Source: Streptomyces massasporeus (GTDB taxonomy: Bacteria > Actinomycetota > Actinomycetes > Streptomycetales > Streptomycetaceae). From it: a stretch of DNA of 64,000 nt. Below, in pieces: positions 17,855-27,196 of this stretch; the stretch's first letter is position 1; each line of letters starts with the position of its first letter. Under the pieces are notes generated by a model. It saw only the letters and a program-made list of their open reading frames with translations. It made no database searches and had not been told where the DNA came from. The stretch lies in the NCBI RefSeq assembly GCF_014648995.1, contig NZ_BMSE01000002.1, positions 124,001 to 188,000 on the forward strand. Reading direction: 5' to 3'. The translations under genes were made by a program, and so were the position numbers.

Positions 17855-18607
17855 ATGAAGCTCACCGTCGTCGGCTGCTCGGGGTCGTTCCCTTCCGCGG
17901 AATCGGCCTGCTCGAGCTACCTCGTCGAGGCCGACGGCTTCCGGCTGCTTCTCGACATGGGCAACGGTGCCCTGGGCGAGCTGCAGCGCCACTGCGGTCT
18001 CTACGACCTCGACGCGATCTTCCTCAGCCATCTGCACGCCGACCACTGCATCGACATGTGCGCGTACTTCGTCGCGCGCTACTACCGCCACGACGGCGGC
18101 CGCTGCGATCCACTCCCCGTCTTCGGCCCCGAAGGCACGGAACACCGGCTGACCACCGCCTACGCGGACACCCCCTCCGCCTCCTCCATGAGCGAGGTCT
18201 TCGACTTCCACACGGTCAAGCCGTCCACGTTCGAGATCGGCCCGTTCACGGTGCACACCGAACGGGTGGCCCACCCCGTGGAGGCCTACGGCATCCGCAT
18301 CGAGCACGGCGGCAAGGCCCTGACGTACTCCGGCGACACCGGAGTGAGCCCCGCGCTGGACGAACTCGCCCGGGACACCGACCTGTTCCTGTGCGAGGCC
18401 GCGTTCACGCACGGCAAGGAGAACATCCCCGACCTGCACCTCAACGGCCGCGAGGCGGGTGAGACGGCGGCCCGGGCCGGTGCCCGCCGCCTGGTCCTCA
18501 CCCACGTCCCGCCGTGGACGGACCCGCAGGTCAACGTCGCCGACGCCCGCGAGGTGTACGACGGTCCGGTGGACCTCGCCGCACCCCGGCAGACGTACGA
18601 GATCTGA
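17855..18607 (+). CDS. MBL-fold metallo-hydrolase
   Basis: A 250-residue beta-lactamase-fold hydrolase. The metal motif H59-L-H61-A-D63-H64 is intact, and later ligands fit AHPVEAYG, SGDTG and LTHVPPW. The layout resembles ribonuclease Z or cyclic-nucleotide phosphodiesterase-like MBL proteins. GGAGG stands 10 nt before ATG 17855. It is monocistronic, ending at a strong bidirectional terminator shared with nagE2. The substrate is unknown. Confidence 0.87.
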   Translation: MKLTVVGCSGSFPSAESACSSYLVEADGFRLLLDMGNGALGELQRHCGLYDLDAIFLSHLHADHCIDMCAYFVARYYRHDGGRCDPLPVFGPEGTEHRLTTAYADTPSASSMSEVFDFHTVKPSTFEIGPFTVHTERVAHPVEAYGIRIEHGGKALTYSGDTGVSPALDELARDTDLFLCEAAFTHGKENIPDLHLNGREAGETAARAGARRLVLTHVPPWTDPQVNVADAREVYDGPVDLAAPRQTYEI

Positions 18608-18621
18608 GCGCCCGGCACACA

Positions 18622-18657
18622 CGAAGGCCCCGGAACCGCGCGGTTCCGGGGCCTTCG
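18622..18657. terminator. bidirectional terminator between MBL gene and nagE2
   Basis: A perfect 17-bp stem CGAAGGCCCCGGAACCG with a 2-nt loop lies between the convergent stops. Confidence 0.9.
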
Positions 18658-18668
18658 GCGTCAGCGGA

Positions 18669-19931
<1,263 letters not shown>

Positions 19932-20037
19932 GAACTTCCTCCAGGGGGCACGGCGCCGCCCAGGGAGAATGCAGCGGGGGACGGCGGCGTCTCAAAGAAA
20001 GGGGAACGCGGACAACACCGCGCGACCTCCACCAGTG

Positions 20038-20053
20038 AGTGGTGTAGACCAGT
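20038..20053. promoter_or_regulatory. DasR-responsive element (dre) before nagE2
   Basis: AGTGGTGTAGACCAGT matches the dre consensus A(C/G)TGGTCTAGACCA(C/G)T at all but one or two positions. It lies in the nagE2 promoter region. DasR represses GlcNAc/chitin genes until glucosamine-6-phosphate binds it. Confidence 0.88.
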
Positions 20054-20108
20054 TGTAGCACGGTAGGCCGAACGAGTGGAACCCGCCAATTTGGCCCCAC
20101 CGAGACGA

Positions 20109-21422
20109 TCACGCCTTGGCGCTGTCCTCGACGTCCTCGGCCGGCTCACGCCCCGGAGTCCCCAGATCGAACCTCGTGATCGCGAACCGGAAGATCACGT
20201 AGTAGACGAGCGCGAACCCCAGACCGATCGGGATCATCAGCCACGGCCTCGTCGCCAGATTCCAGTTGATGACGTAGTCGATCAGCCCCGCCGAGAAGCT
20301 GAACCCGTCGTGCACCCCCAGGCCCCACGTCACCGCCATCGACACCCCCGTCAGCACCGCGTGCACCACGTACAGCACCGGCGCGACGAACAGGAACGAG
20401 TACTCGATCGGCTCGGTGATGCCGGTGACGAACGACGTCAGCGCCACCGACAGCATCAGACCGCCGACCTCCTTGCGCCTCTCCGGCCGCGCACAGTGCG
20501 TGATCGCCAGTGCCGCCGCCGGCAGCGCGAACATCATGATCGGGAAGAACCCCGAGGTGAACTGGCCGGCATCCGGATCCCCCGCCAGGAACATGTTGAT
20601 GTCACCGTGCACCACCGTCCCGTCCGGCTTCGTGTACGAGCCGAACTGGAACCAGATGGGCACGTTCAGGAACTGGTGCAGCCCCACCACCAGCAACGCC
20701 CGGTTCGCCACCCCGAACACACCCGCGCCCCACGCGTCCAGACCGTCCATCCAGTCGCTGAAGCTCTCCAACGCGCCACCCACCGGCGGCCACACCCACA
20801 GACACAGCGCGGCGAACAGGATCGCCACGAAGGCCATGATGATCGGCACCAGCCGCCGCCCGTTGAAGAACCCCAGCCAGTCCACCAGCCGCGTGCGATG
20901 GAACCGGGCCCAGAAGAACGCCGTCAGCAGCCCCATCACGATGCCGCCGAACACCCCCGGGTTCTGGAACGTGAACGCCGTGACCGTCATGTCCCCGTCG
21001 GTCACCTGGCACCCCACGTCCGGCACCGCCACCGACCCCTCCGGACAGCCCTCCGGAAACTGCCGCAACACCGAGAAGTACACGAGGAACCCGGCCACCG
21101 CCGCCAGCGCCGTCGACCCGTCCGCCTTCCTCGCCATTCCGATCGCAACGCCCACGCAGAACAGCAGCGGCAGCCCCAGCGAACCGTCCAGCAGCGCGCC
21201 GCCCGCCCCCACCATCACCTTCGAGACGTTCGTCCAGCCCAGCCCGTCGTCCCCGAACACGTCCGGCTGCCCCAGCCGGTTGAGGATCCCCGCCGCCGGC
21301 AGCACCGCGATCGGCAGCTGAAGACTCCGGCCCATCTTCTGCAACCCCTGGAACAGCCGGTTCCAGCGAGCCCGCGCGGGGCTGACGGCCGGCGCGGCGC
21401 CGGCGGGGCTGGCGGCACTCAT
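20109..21422 (-). CDS. nagE1: PTS N-acetylglucosamine EIIC permease NagE1
   Basis: A 437-residue paralogue of the preceding EIIC with the same family motifs (GRSLQLPIAVLPAAGILNRLG, GVANRALLVVGLHQFLN, GITEPIEYSFLF). It carries an insertion around residues 115-140 (PEGCPEGSVAVPDVGC), which has two cysteines in an extracytoplasmic loop. The start at 21422 is chosen because AAAGGGGA precedes it and the dre site lies 29 bp upstream; the longer open frame would run through that operator. It is divergent from nagF. Confidence 0.92.
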   Translation of the reverse strand: MSAASPAGAAPAVSPARARWNRLFQGLQKMGRSLQLPIAVLPAAGILNRLGQPDVFGDDGLGWTNVSKVMVGAGGALLDGSLGLPLLFCVGVAIGMARKADGSTALAAVAGFLVYFSVLRQFPEGCPEGSVAVPDVGCQVTDGDMTVTAFTFQNPGVFGGIVMGLLTAFFWARFHRTRLVDWLGFFNGRRLVPIIMAFVAILFAALCLWVWPPVGGALESFSDWMDGLDAWGAGVFGVANRALLVVGLHQFLNVPIWFQFGSYTKPDGTVVHGDINMFLAGDPDAGQFTSGFFPIMMFALPAAALAITHCARPERRKEVGGLMLSVALTSFVTGITEPIEYSFLFVAPVLYVVHAVLTGVSMAVTWGLGVHDGFSFSAGLIDYVINWNLATRPWLMIPIGLGFALVYYVIFRFAITRFDLGTPGREPAEDVEDSAKA

Positions 21423-21450
21423 CCCGGTCCCCTTTGTCGGGAGGCATACT

Positions 21451-21466
21451 CGTGGTGTAGACCAGT
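21451..21466. promoter_or_regulatory. DasR-responsive element (dre) between nagE1 and nagF
   Basis: CGTGGTGTAGACCAGT is nearly identical to the dre at 20038. It sits in the 161-bp divergent gap, so one DasR dimer could control nagE1 and nagF together. Confidence 0.88.
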
Positions 21467-21583
21467 CGTTCGACGGTCGCGCTGGTGTGACGCCATCCTT
21501 TGTCACACGCCACAGGACCGCTCGCCAACATGGGCCAACTGTGGGTTACTGCGACAAAGCGGTTCGGATCAGGGAGAACGAAC

Positions 21584-21817
21584 ATGGCCACCAAGGCTGA
21601 GAAGATCGTTGCCGGGCTCGGCGGCATCGACAACATCGAAGAGGTCGAAGGCTGCATCACCCGCCTGCGCACCGAGGTCGTGGACCCCGCCAAGGTCGAC
21701 GAGACCGCCCTGAAGGCCGCCGGCGCCCACGGCGTCGTCAAGATGGGCAGCGCGATCCAGGTCGTCATCGGCACCGACGCCGACCCCATCGCGGCGGAGA
21801 TCGAAGACATGATGTGA
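21584..21817 (+). CDS. nagF: PTS EIIB component NagF
   Basis: A 77-residue free-standing IIB domain of the glucose/GlcNAc family. The phosphocysteine is Cys24 in [20 protein letters not shown] precedes ATG 21584. It transfers phosphate from EIIA-Crr to sugar bound by NagE1/NagE2. It is divergent from nagE1 with a shared dre and ends at a GC-rich hairpin. Confidence 0.94.
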   Translation: MATKAEKIVAGLGGIDNIEEVEGCITRLRTEVVDPAKVDETALKAAGAHGVVKMGSAIQVVIGTDADPIAAEIEDMM

Positions 21818-21874
21818 AGGGCGGGGATCGTCCCGGGCTTCACCCCCTGACGGACCCCTGAGGTCAGCTGTGCC

Positions 21875-21907
21875 CAGGGGCCCCTCCCCACCGGGAAGGG
21901 GCCCCTG
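21875..21907. terminator. hairpin terminator after nagF
   Basis: CAGGGGCCCCT/AGGGGCCCCTG arms, 58 bp after the stop and 26 bp before rph. Confidence 0.75.
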
Positions 21908-21932
21908 CGCACGTACGGATAGGCTCAGCCGC

Positions 21933-22682
21933 ATGTCTCGAATCGACGGCCGCACCCCCCAGCAGCTCCGCCCCATCACCATCGAGCGCGGCTGGAGCAA
22001 GCACGCCGAAGGCTCCGTCCTCGTCTCCTTCGGCGACACCAAGGTCTTCTGCACCGCCTCCGTCACCGAAGGCGTCCCGCGCTGGCGCAAGGGCAGCGGC
22101 GAAGGCTGGGTCACCGCCGAATACTCCATGCTGCCCCGCGCCACCAACACCCGCGGCGACCGCGAGTCCGTCAAGGGCCGCATCGGCGGCCGCACCCACG
22201 AGATCAGCCGCCTCATCGGCCGCTCCCTGCGCGCCGTCATCGACTACAAGGCCCTCGGCGAGAACACCATCGTCCTCGACTGCGACGTCCTCCAGGCCGA
22301 CGGCGGCACCCGCACCGCGGCCATCACCGGCGCCTACGTCGCACTCGCCGACGCCATCGCCTGGGCCCAGGGCAGGAAGCTCATCAAGGCCGGCCGCAAG
22401 CCCCTCACCGGCACCGTCTCCGCCGTCTCCGTCGGCATCGTCGGCGGCGTCCCCCTCCTCGACCTCTGCTACGAGGAAGACGTCAAGGCCGACACCGACA
22501 TGAACGTCGTCTGCACCGGCGACGGCCGCTTCGTCGAGGTCCAGGGCACCGCCGAAGCCGAACCCTTCGCCCGCGACGAGCTCAACGCCCTCCTCGACCT
22601 CGCCGTCGCCGGCTGCGACGAACTCGCCGCCCACCAGCGCGCCGCACTCGACGCCGTCCTCGGGAAGCAGCCCGAGAAGTAA
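21933..22682 (+). CDS. rph: ribonuclease PH
   Basis: A 249-residue phosphorolytic 3'-exonuclease that trims tRNA 3' tails. The family start [18 protein letters not shown], the [14 protein letters not shown] strand and the phosphate-binding [14 protein letters not shown] motif are all present. ATG 21933 gives the canonical N-terminus. With rdgB downstream it keeps the rph-rdgB association common in bacteria, here with a lipoprotein gene between. Confidence 0.96.
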   Translation: MSRIDGRTPQQLRPITIERGWSKHAEGSVLVSFGDTKVFCTASVTEGVPRWRKGSGEGWVTAEYSMLPRATNTRGDRESVKGRIGGRTHEISRLIGRSLRAVIDYKALGENTIVLDCDVLQADGGTRTAAITGAYVALADAIAWAQGRKLIKAGRKPLTGTVSAVSVGIVGGVPLLDLCYEEDVKADTDMNVVCTGDGRFVEVQGTAEAEPFARDELNALLDLAVAGCDELAAHQRAALDAVLGKQPEK

Positions 22683-22711
22683 CCCGAAAAGTAAAAGGCA
22701 CACCAAGAGAG

Positions 22712-22741
22712 GCGCTCGGCACGGGCAACCGCGCCGAGCGC
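22712..22741. terminator. hairpin terminator after rph
   Basis: A 9-bp stem GCGCTCGGC/GCCGAGCGC with a 12-nt loop, 29 bp after the stop. Confidence 0.7.
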
Positions 22742-22838
22742 ACTCGCGTCTGAAGGAGTACGGGCGCACGGCTCATCCCTGTGCGCCCGGCCAGCCGCGC
22801 GGGCCCGACCGGCCCGACCGAACGAGAGGGACCGCTCC

Positions 22839-23237
22839 ATGGCCGCGAGCCGCCGACGCCGCACCGCAGCCGTCGCCGCCACCCTGGCGGCCGTCGCGCT
22901 GACCGCCGGACTCACCACCGGCTGCGCCGCCGTCGACAAGGCGCTGGACTGCGTCCAGACCGCCGACGCCATCGCCGACAGCGTCACGGAACTCCAGCAG
23001 GCGGTCGACAGCGCGGCCAACGACCCGACACAGCTCGACGAGTCCCTCGACTCCATCGACCAGAACCTCGGCGAGATCGGCGACAAGACCGACAACGCGG
23101 ATGTCAGCAAGGCCGTCGACGACCTGAACAAGGCCGTCGACAACGTCCGCACCTCGATCAAGAACGGCGACGAGACGCCCGACATCAGTCCGGTGACGGA
23201 CGCGGCGGGCGAACTGACGAAGGTCTGCACGCCGTGA
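22839..23237 (+). CDS. putative lipoprotein
   Basis: A 132-residue exported protein. After RRRRTAAVAATLAAVALTAG comes a lipobox LTTGC with the modifiable Cys at residue 29. The mature part is acidic and helical, with regularly spaced Asp/Leu/Ile as in a small helical bundle (AVDSAANDPTQLDESLDSI, DNADVSKAVDDLNKAVDN), and Cys residues near both ends. No family is recognised. It sits between rph and rdgB, as I recall it does in other streptomycetes. Confidence 0.8.
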   Translation: MAASRRRRTAAVAATLAAVALTAGLTTGCAAVDKALDCVQTADAIADSVTELQQAVDSAANDPTQLDESLDSIDQNLGEIGDKTDNADVSKAVDDLNKAVDNVRTSIKNGDETPDISPVTDAAGELTKVCTP

Positions 23238-23315
23238 CGCCGCGCTAGCCGAGCCGGGCCTCTTCGTCTGCCGGGTTCCGCTCGGTGGCGGGCAGCGGGT
23301 TCGCGGTGGCCGCTC

Positions 23316-23340
23316 GCGCAGTTCCCCGCGCCCCTGACGG
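23316..23340. repeat. dispersed repeat GCGCAGTTCCCCGCGCCCC, copy 2
   Basis: Identical over 25 bp to copy 1 at 14707. It lies 21 bp before rdgB, so it is in or near that gene's promoter. Confidence 0.85.
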
Positions 23341-23360
23341 GGACCCATACCCTTGGGGCC

Positions 23361-23963
23361 ATGAGTCGCCTGATCCTCGCCACCCGCAACGCCGGAAAGA
23401 TCACCGAACTTCGCGCGATCCTCGCCGAAGCCGGGCTGCCCCACGAACTCGTCGGCGCCGACGCCTACCCGGACATCCCCGATGTCAAGGAAACGGGCGT
23501 GACGTTCGCCGAGAACGCACTCCTCAAGGCCCACGCCCTGGCCCGGGCGACGGGCCTCCCGGCCGTCGCCGACGACTCCGGCCTCTGCGTCGACGTCCTG
23601 GGCGGCGCGCCCGGCATCTTCTCCGCCCGCTGGTCCGGCCGCCACGGCGACGACAAGGCCAACCTGGACCTCCTCCTCGCCCAGCTCTCCGACATCGCCG
23701 ACGAACACCGCGGCGCCCACTTCGCCTGCGCGGCGGCCCTCGCCCTGCCCGACGGCACGGAGCGGGTGGTGGAGGGACAGCTGCGGGGGACTCTGCGCCA
23801 CGAGCCCACGGGTTCCGGCGGCTTCGGCTACGACCCGATCCTCCAGCCGGAGGGGGAGTCCCGCACCTGCGCGGAACTGACCCCCCAGGAGAAGAACGCG
23901 ATCAGCCACCGGGGGAAGGCGTTTCGGGCACTGGTGCCGGTGGTGAGGGAGCTGCTGGGCTGA
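23361..23963 (+). CDS. rdgB: XTP/dITP pyrophosphatase (RdgB/HAM1)
   Basis: A 200-residue house-cleaning nucleotide pyrophosphatase removing deaminated purines (ITP, XTP, dITP). The N-terminal LATRNAGKITELRAIL, ADDSGLCVDVLGGAPGIFSARW, GFGYDPIL and ISHRGKAF motifs are all present. It is closely spaced after a dispersed repeat and followed by a hairpin that also serves the convergent tRNA. Confidence 0.96.
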   Translation: MSRLILATRNAGKITELRAILAEAGLPHELVGADAYPDIPDVKETGVTFAENALLKAHALARATGLPAVADDSGLCVDVLGGAPGIFSARWSGRHGDDKANLDLLLAQLSDIADEHRGAHFACAAALALPDGTERVVEGQLRGTLRHEPTGSGGFGYDPILQPEGESRTCAELTPQEKNAISHRGKAFRALVPVVRELLG

Positions 23964-23986
23964 GGGTCTGTGAGCCATGTACGCCG

Positions 23987-24020
23987 AGGGGCGCGGCACC
24001 GGGAAGGTGCTGCGCCCCTT
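23987..24020. terminator. bidirectional terminator between rdgB and tRNA
   Basis: A 13-bp stem GGGGCGCGGCACC/GGTGCTGCGCCCC with one wobble and a 5-nt loop. It ends in TTT on the plus strand. Confidence 0.85.
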
Positions 24021-24024
24021 TGGG

Positions 24025-24103
24025 TGGTGGGCCCGGTGGGACTCGAACCCACGACACACCGGACCTAAACCGGCGCCCTCTTGGCCAGCTGGGGTACGGA
24101 CCC
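24025..24103 (-). tRNA. tRNA with UAG anticodon (nominally Leu), class I fold, CCA encoded
   Basis: A 79-nt cloverleaf on the reverse strand. The acceptor stem is GGGTCCG/CGGGCCC with discriminator A and encoded CCA. The D-arm loop contains the invariant GG. The anticodon stem GCCGG/CCGGT has loop TTTAGGT (anticodon TAG, 24065-24067). The T-arm is GTGGG-TTCGAGT-CCCAC. UAG decodes CUA leucine, but the variable region is only GTGTC, whereas real leucine tRNAs have a long variable arm. The gene is sound by structure; the amino acid is uncertain. Confidence 0.85.
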
Positions 24104-24110
24104 ATCGCGG

Positions 24111-24971
24111 TTACTTTACTGGGCCGCAAGCCGTCGCGGTGTCGCGAGGTCGAGAGTGCGTCTTCGTCTGACTGTGGCAGGAGGGACAGAGGTATCGCAG
24201 GTTCTCGATCCGGTTGTCCAGCCGATTGCCGTTGATGTGGTCGAGTTCCAGAACGAGTCTTCTGCCTTGCCAGTTCTCCCCAGTGCCACACTGGTTACAT
24301 ACGTGCGGCACGCCGAGGTCGTCGAGTGCTCGTCTGAGAAGCACCGTACGGGTGCGTGAGGAGCCAGGAGCAAGCCTCACCAGGACCTGGGCCGCGGATT
24401 TGCGACGTGGGGACGGCGTGCCGCGGAAATGAGCTTGCCCTGTGAAATGCGCGGTCGATAGGCCATAGGACTCGATGCTGTGTCGGACCTTCGCTCGTCC
24501 GGAACCGCCGACAGGGGAGAGGTCGAGCATGCGCATAACGCCCGCCAAGCTGTGCGATGCAGCGACGGCTCGGGTGAGTTCTTCGCGTGGTAAGAGACCC
24601 TCTGAGTGATTGCGGCGTCTTCCGGTGAAGTGCGAGGTGTCGATCCGGAAGGCGTCCAGCTTCTTCCTGATGTACCCGTACGGACTGTCTCTTGGAGAAA
24701 GCCCCAAGTACTCCACCACCTCCCTCATGCTGGCCGAGTGGGCGGCGGCTTCTCTGAGGACCTCCTCGGGGTAGCTGCGCCGTTCGCGTTCCGGTAGCGG
24801 TTCCTCGCGGAAATGGGACATGTCGATGCCGTAGTGCTGCAGCCGCTGGCTGAGATAACGGCGAGGGCCGCTCCCCAAAGGGGCTTCCACCCGGCGCATC
24901 AGGTCGACCAAGCTGGTGGCCTCGGCAGTGGTGCGTGTCAGCAAGTCTCGTGTGTACCTCGGCGTGCTCAC
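24111..24971 (-). CDS. HNH endonuclease with three IDTSHF-type DNA-binding modules
   Basis: A 286-residue protein starting at GTG 24971, which overlaps the upstream HNH stop (GTGA). Three related modules of about 50 residues each end in GIDMSHF, RIDTSHF and GLSTAHF and look like helix-turn-helix units. A C-terminal HNH nuclease follows: CNQCGTG, LELDHINGNRLDNRIENL, CPSCHS. This architecture is seen in homing-type endonucleases of phages and actinobacteria. It ends 8 bp from a tRNA gene. GC is lower than in flanking housekeeping genes, suggesting acquisition. Confidence 0.85.
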   Translation of the reverse strand: MSTPRYTRDLLTRTTAEATSLVDLMRRVEAPLGSGPRRYLSQRLQHYGIDMSHFREEPLPERERRSYPEEVLREAAAHSASMREVVEYLGLSPRDSPYGYIRKKLDAFRIDTSHFTGRRRNHSEGLLPREELTRAVAASHSLAGVMRMLDLSPVGGSGRAKVRHSIESYGLSTAHFTGQAHFRGTPSPRRKSAAQVLVRLAPGSSRTRTVLLRRALDDLGVPHVCNQCGTGENWQGRRLVLELDHINGNRLDNRIENLRYLCPSCHSQTKTHSRPRDTATACGPVK

Positions 24972-25591
24972 GAGGAGACCCTCCGCCTGCGGCCCCGGTA
25001 TGTGTCTGTCACGGCATGGCAGTTGGGACAGAGGAGCTGGAGGTTCCCCGGACGGTTGTCCCACCAGTCGCCGTTCACATGGTCGACCTCGAGCCGGAGG
25101 GGCTTGCCGTTCCACCAGGGTCCAGTGCCACACGTCACGCATTCTTGCGGGACCCCGATGCGCAGCAGATGCCGAAGCAGCCGACTTCCCGGGGTTCTTC
25201 CGGCGTGCGGTGTCCCGAGGCTGAGGAGATCACCGCGAGAGCGTCTCGGCCCTTGGGCTGATGTCTCGAAGTGGGATGTGTCGATGCCCAGCGTGGCGAT
25301 GCGGCGGCTGATATGCGCGTGATTGCCACCGACAGGGTTGACGCCGAGGAAGCGAAGCACTTCCTTGACGCTGGTCGACGCCGCCACCGCCTCGCGGAGT
25401 CTTTCCGCGGTGTGCCGTGCCCACCGCGCGGGGAAGTGTGAGACATCCACGCCCGCTTCGGCCATCTTCTGACGCAGATACCGTCTGCTGCCGGGCGACG
25501 GTGTGCCTCCGCACCACCGTACGGCGTCGTCCCAGTTCGCTGTTGCCCGGGCCGCTTCTTCCAGCAGCTCGCGGGTGTACCTGGCCCCCAC
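24968..25591 (-). CDS. HNH endonuclease with two IDTSHF-type modules
   Basis: A 207-residue paralogue of the overlapping downstream gene. Two modules (ending VDVSHF and GIDTSHF) precede an HNH domain: CVTCGTG, LRLEVDHVNGDWWDNRPGNLQ, CPNCH. GTG 25591 is preceded by GGAGGGG at a 6-nt gap. The two genes probably arose by duplication, with the copies differing by one module. They are translationally coupled (4-nt overlap). Targets are unknown. Confidence 0.85.
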   Translation of the reverse strand: MGARYTRELLEEAARATANWDDAVRWCGGTPSPGSRRYLRQKMAEAGVDVSHFPARWARHTAERLREAVAASTSVKEVLRFLGVNPVGGNHAHISRRIATLGIDTSHFETSAQGPRRSRGDLLSLGTPHAGRTPGSRLLRHLLRIGVPQECVTCGTGPWWNGKPLRLEVDHVNGDWWDNRPGNLQLLCPNCHAVTDTYRGRRRRVSS

Positions 25592-25676
25592 GAAACACCC
25601 CTCCGTCCCCGACCACCCGTTCGTGGTCTCGCACGGAGTAACGAACCGTTTATCGGACAGTCACGCCCGAAATGCG

Positions 25677-25714
25677 GAGCGGCTCGTACCGGGCACCTCC
25701 GGTACAAGCCGCTC
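25677..25714. terminator. terminator downstream of bcp
   Basis: A 16-bp stem GAGCGGCTCGTACCGG with one mismatch and a 6-nt loop, between bcp and the HNH genes. Confidence 0.85.
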
Positions 25715-25733
25715 TCGAAACGATCAGCGGGTC

Positions 25734-26201
25734 TCAGACCCCCAGATCCTTGATGATCTTGGCCACGTGGCCCGTCGCCTTGACGTTGTACAGGGCGCGT
25801 TCGACCCTGCCCTCCTCGTCCACGACGATCGTGGAGCGGATGACGCCGACCACCGTCTTGCCGTAGAGCTTCTTCTCGCCGAAGGCGCCGTAGGACTCCA
25901 GGACCTGCTTGTCCGGGTCGGCGAGCAGCGTGACCTTCAGGGACTCCTTGTCGCGGAACTTGGCCAGCTTCTCCGGCTTGTCGGGGGAGATGCCGATGAC
26001 GTCGTAGCCCGCGCCCGCCAGCAGCTCCAGGTTGTCCGTGAAGTCGCAGGCCTGCTTCGTGCAGCCGGGCGTGAGGGCGGCCGGGTAGAAGTACACGATG
26101 ACCTTGCGGCCCTTGTGGTCCGCCAGGGACACCTCGGTGCCGTCGGCGTCGGGCAGGGTGAAGGCGGGGGCCACGTCCCCCGGCTGGAGTCGCTCGCTCA
26201 T
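25734..26201 (-). CDS. bcp: thioredoxin-dependent thiol peroxidase (Bcp-type peroxiredoxin)
   Basis: A 155-residue peroxiredoxin reducing H2O2 and organic peroxides with thioredoxin. The peroxidatic Cys47 and resolving Cys52 are in TPGCTKQACDF. The N-terminal GDVAPAFTLPDADG and STIVVDEEGRV strands fit PrxQ/Bcp. ATG 26201 gives the family length. It is divergent from the DUF3618 gene. Confidence 0.95.
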   Translation of the reverse strand: MSERLQPGDVAPAFTLPDADGTEVSLADHKGRKVIVYFYPAALTPGCTKQACDFTDNLELLAGAGYDVIGISPDKPEKLAKFRDKESLKVTLLADPDKQVLESYGAFGEKKLYGKTVVGVIRSTIVVDEEGRVERALYNVKATGHVAKIIKDLGV

Positions 26202-26297
26202 CAGGCCAGGGTAACCGGGGGTCGGGGCAGTGCGATGAGCCGTGGAGCTGACAGACTGTCCGGCACAGGCTTCACACCGACTTCGAAAGGCGACACG

Positions 26298-26627
26298 GTG
26301 GCGGACACGGCGGACACCAGGACCCCGGCGCAGATCGAGGCGGACATCAGGCGCCGCCGCGCGACCCTGGCCGAGACGCTCGACGAGCTCGGGGTGCGGG
26401 TGCACCCGAAGACGATCGTCGGCGATGCCAAGGCCAAGGTCGCTTCCAACATCGACCACACCCTCGGACGGGCCTACGTGGGGGTCAACCGGGCCGTCAC
26501 GGACGTGCGGGCCCAGTTCGTGGACGAGGACGGCGCACCCCGGTTGGAGCGGGTCGTGCCCGTCGCGCTCGTCGTCGTGGGCTTGGTCGGGCTGCTCGCG
26601 GTCAGCACGCGGCGCCGCAAGGGCTGA
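26298..26627 (+). CDS. DUF3618 domain protein
   Basis: A 109-residue protein: the DUF3618 segment RTPAQIEADIRRRRATLAETLDEL lies at the N-terminus, an amphipathic linker follows, and one C-terminal membrane helix (VVPVALVVVGLVGLLAV) is followed by RRRKG. GTG 26298 with AAAGG upstream is the start. Such proteins are common in actinobacteria and may help organise membrane lipids or stress responses; the function is unproven. Confidence 0.82.
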   Translation: MADTADTRTPAQIEADIRRRRATLAETLDELGVRVHPKTIVGDAKAKVASNIDHTLGRAYVGVNRAVTDVRAQFVDEDGAPRLERVVPVALVVVGLVGLLAVSTRRRKG

Positions 26628-26671
26628 CCCGACTGCGTGCGTTTGCGGGGAAGACAGGTAGGTTTCAGGGC

Positions 26672-27028
26672 GTGAGCGCCAAGAGGAACGAGCACAGTAC
26701 CCATCCGGACAAGCTGCCCATCCGGATGCTGCACGACCGCGTACTCGTGCGGCAGGACACCAGCGAGGGCGAGCGGCGTTCCGGCGGCGGCATCCTGATC
26801 CCCGCCACGGCCGCGGTCGGCCGGCGCCTGGCGTGGGCCGAGGTCGTCGCGGTGGGGCAGAACGTGCGGACCGTGGAGACGGGCGACCGGGTGCTGTACG
26901 ACCCGGAGGACCGTGCCGAGGTCGAGGTGCGGGGGGTCGCGTACGTGCTCATGCGCGAGCGTGATCTGCACGCCGTCGCCGCGGACCGGTTCGAGGGCGC
27001 CGAGGACTCGACCGGCCTGTACCTGTAG
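26672..27028 (+). CDS. GroES/Cpn10-like co-chaperonin homologue
   Basis: A 118-residue Cpn10-fold protein: IRMLHDRVLVRQDTSEGERRSGGGILIPATA, then AEVVAVGQNV and GDRVLYDP. It has an N-terminal extension (MSAKRNEHSTHPDK) and C-terminal tail beyond the usual 95-100 residues. No GroEL gene is nearby, unlike the main groES operon, so this is probably a divergent paralogue. The mobile loop is RRSGGGILIP. The start is GTG 26672. Confidence 0.85.
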   Translation: MSAKRNEHSTHPDKLPIRMLHDRVLVRQDTSEGERRSGGGILIPATAAVGRRLAWAEVVAVGQNVRTVETGDRVLYDPEDRAEVEVRGVAYVLMRERDLHAVAADRFEGAEDSTGLYL

Positions 27029-27048
27029 GACCGGCGGCAGGAGTGTGA

Positions 27049-27080
27049 AAGGGGCTGGTGACTCTGGTCACCGGCCCCTT
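27049..27080. terminator. terminator after the GroES-like gene
   Basis: A 13-bp stem AAGGGGCTGGTGA/TCACCGGCCCCTT with one wobble and a 6-nt loop, 20 bp after the stop. Confidence 0.82.
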
Positions 27081-27196
27081 CGCCGTGCCGTGCGGCTTTG
27101 CTACGTTGGAGACACCCCCGACGAGACGCGCCGTACCGGGATCAAGGCAAAGACGACGCACCGACACCGTCAGCCCGTTTCCCGGAGGTGCCCGTC

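Noticed and set aside
24065..24067. Amber suppression by the UAG-anticodon tRNA
   Set aside because: A UAG anticodon pairs with CUA, not with the UAG stop codon, which would need CUA.
24025..25591. An integrated mobile island with att sites at the tRNA
   Set aside because: No integrase and no direct repeat of the tRNA 3' end is visible. The HNH genes lie at the 5' side of the tRNA.
27081..27196. A guanidine riboswitch in front of sugE
   Set aside because: I looked for ykkC-type and mini-ykkC hairpins (ACGR loops) and for the third class, and saw no convincing match in the 117-bp leader.
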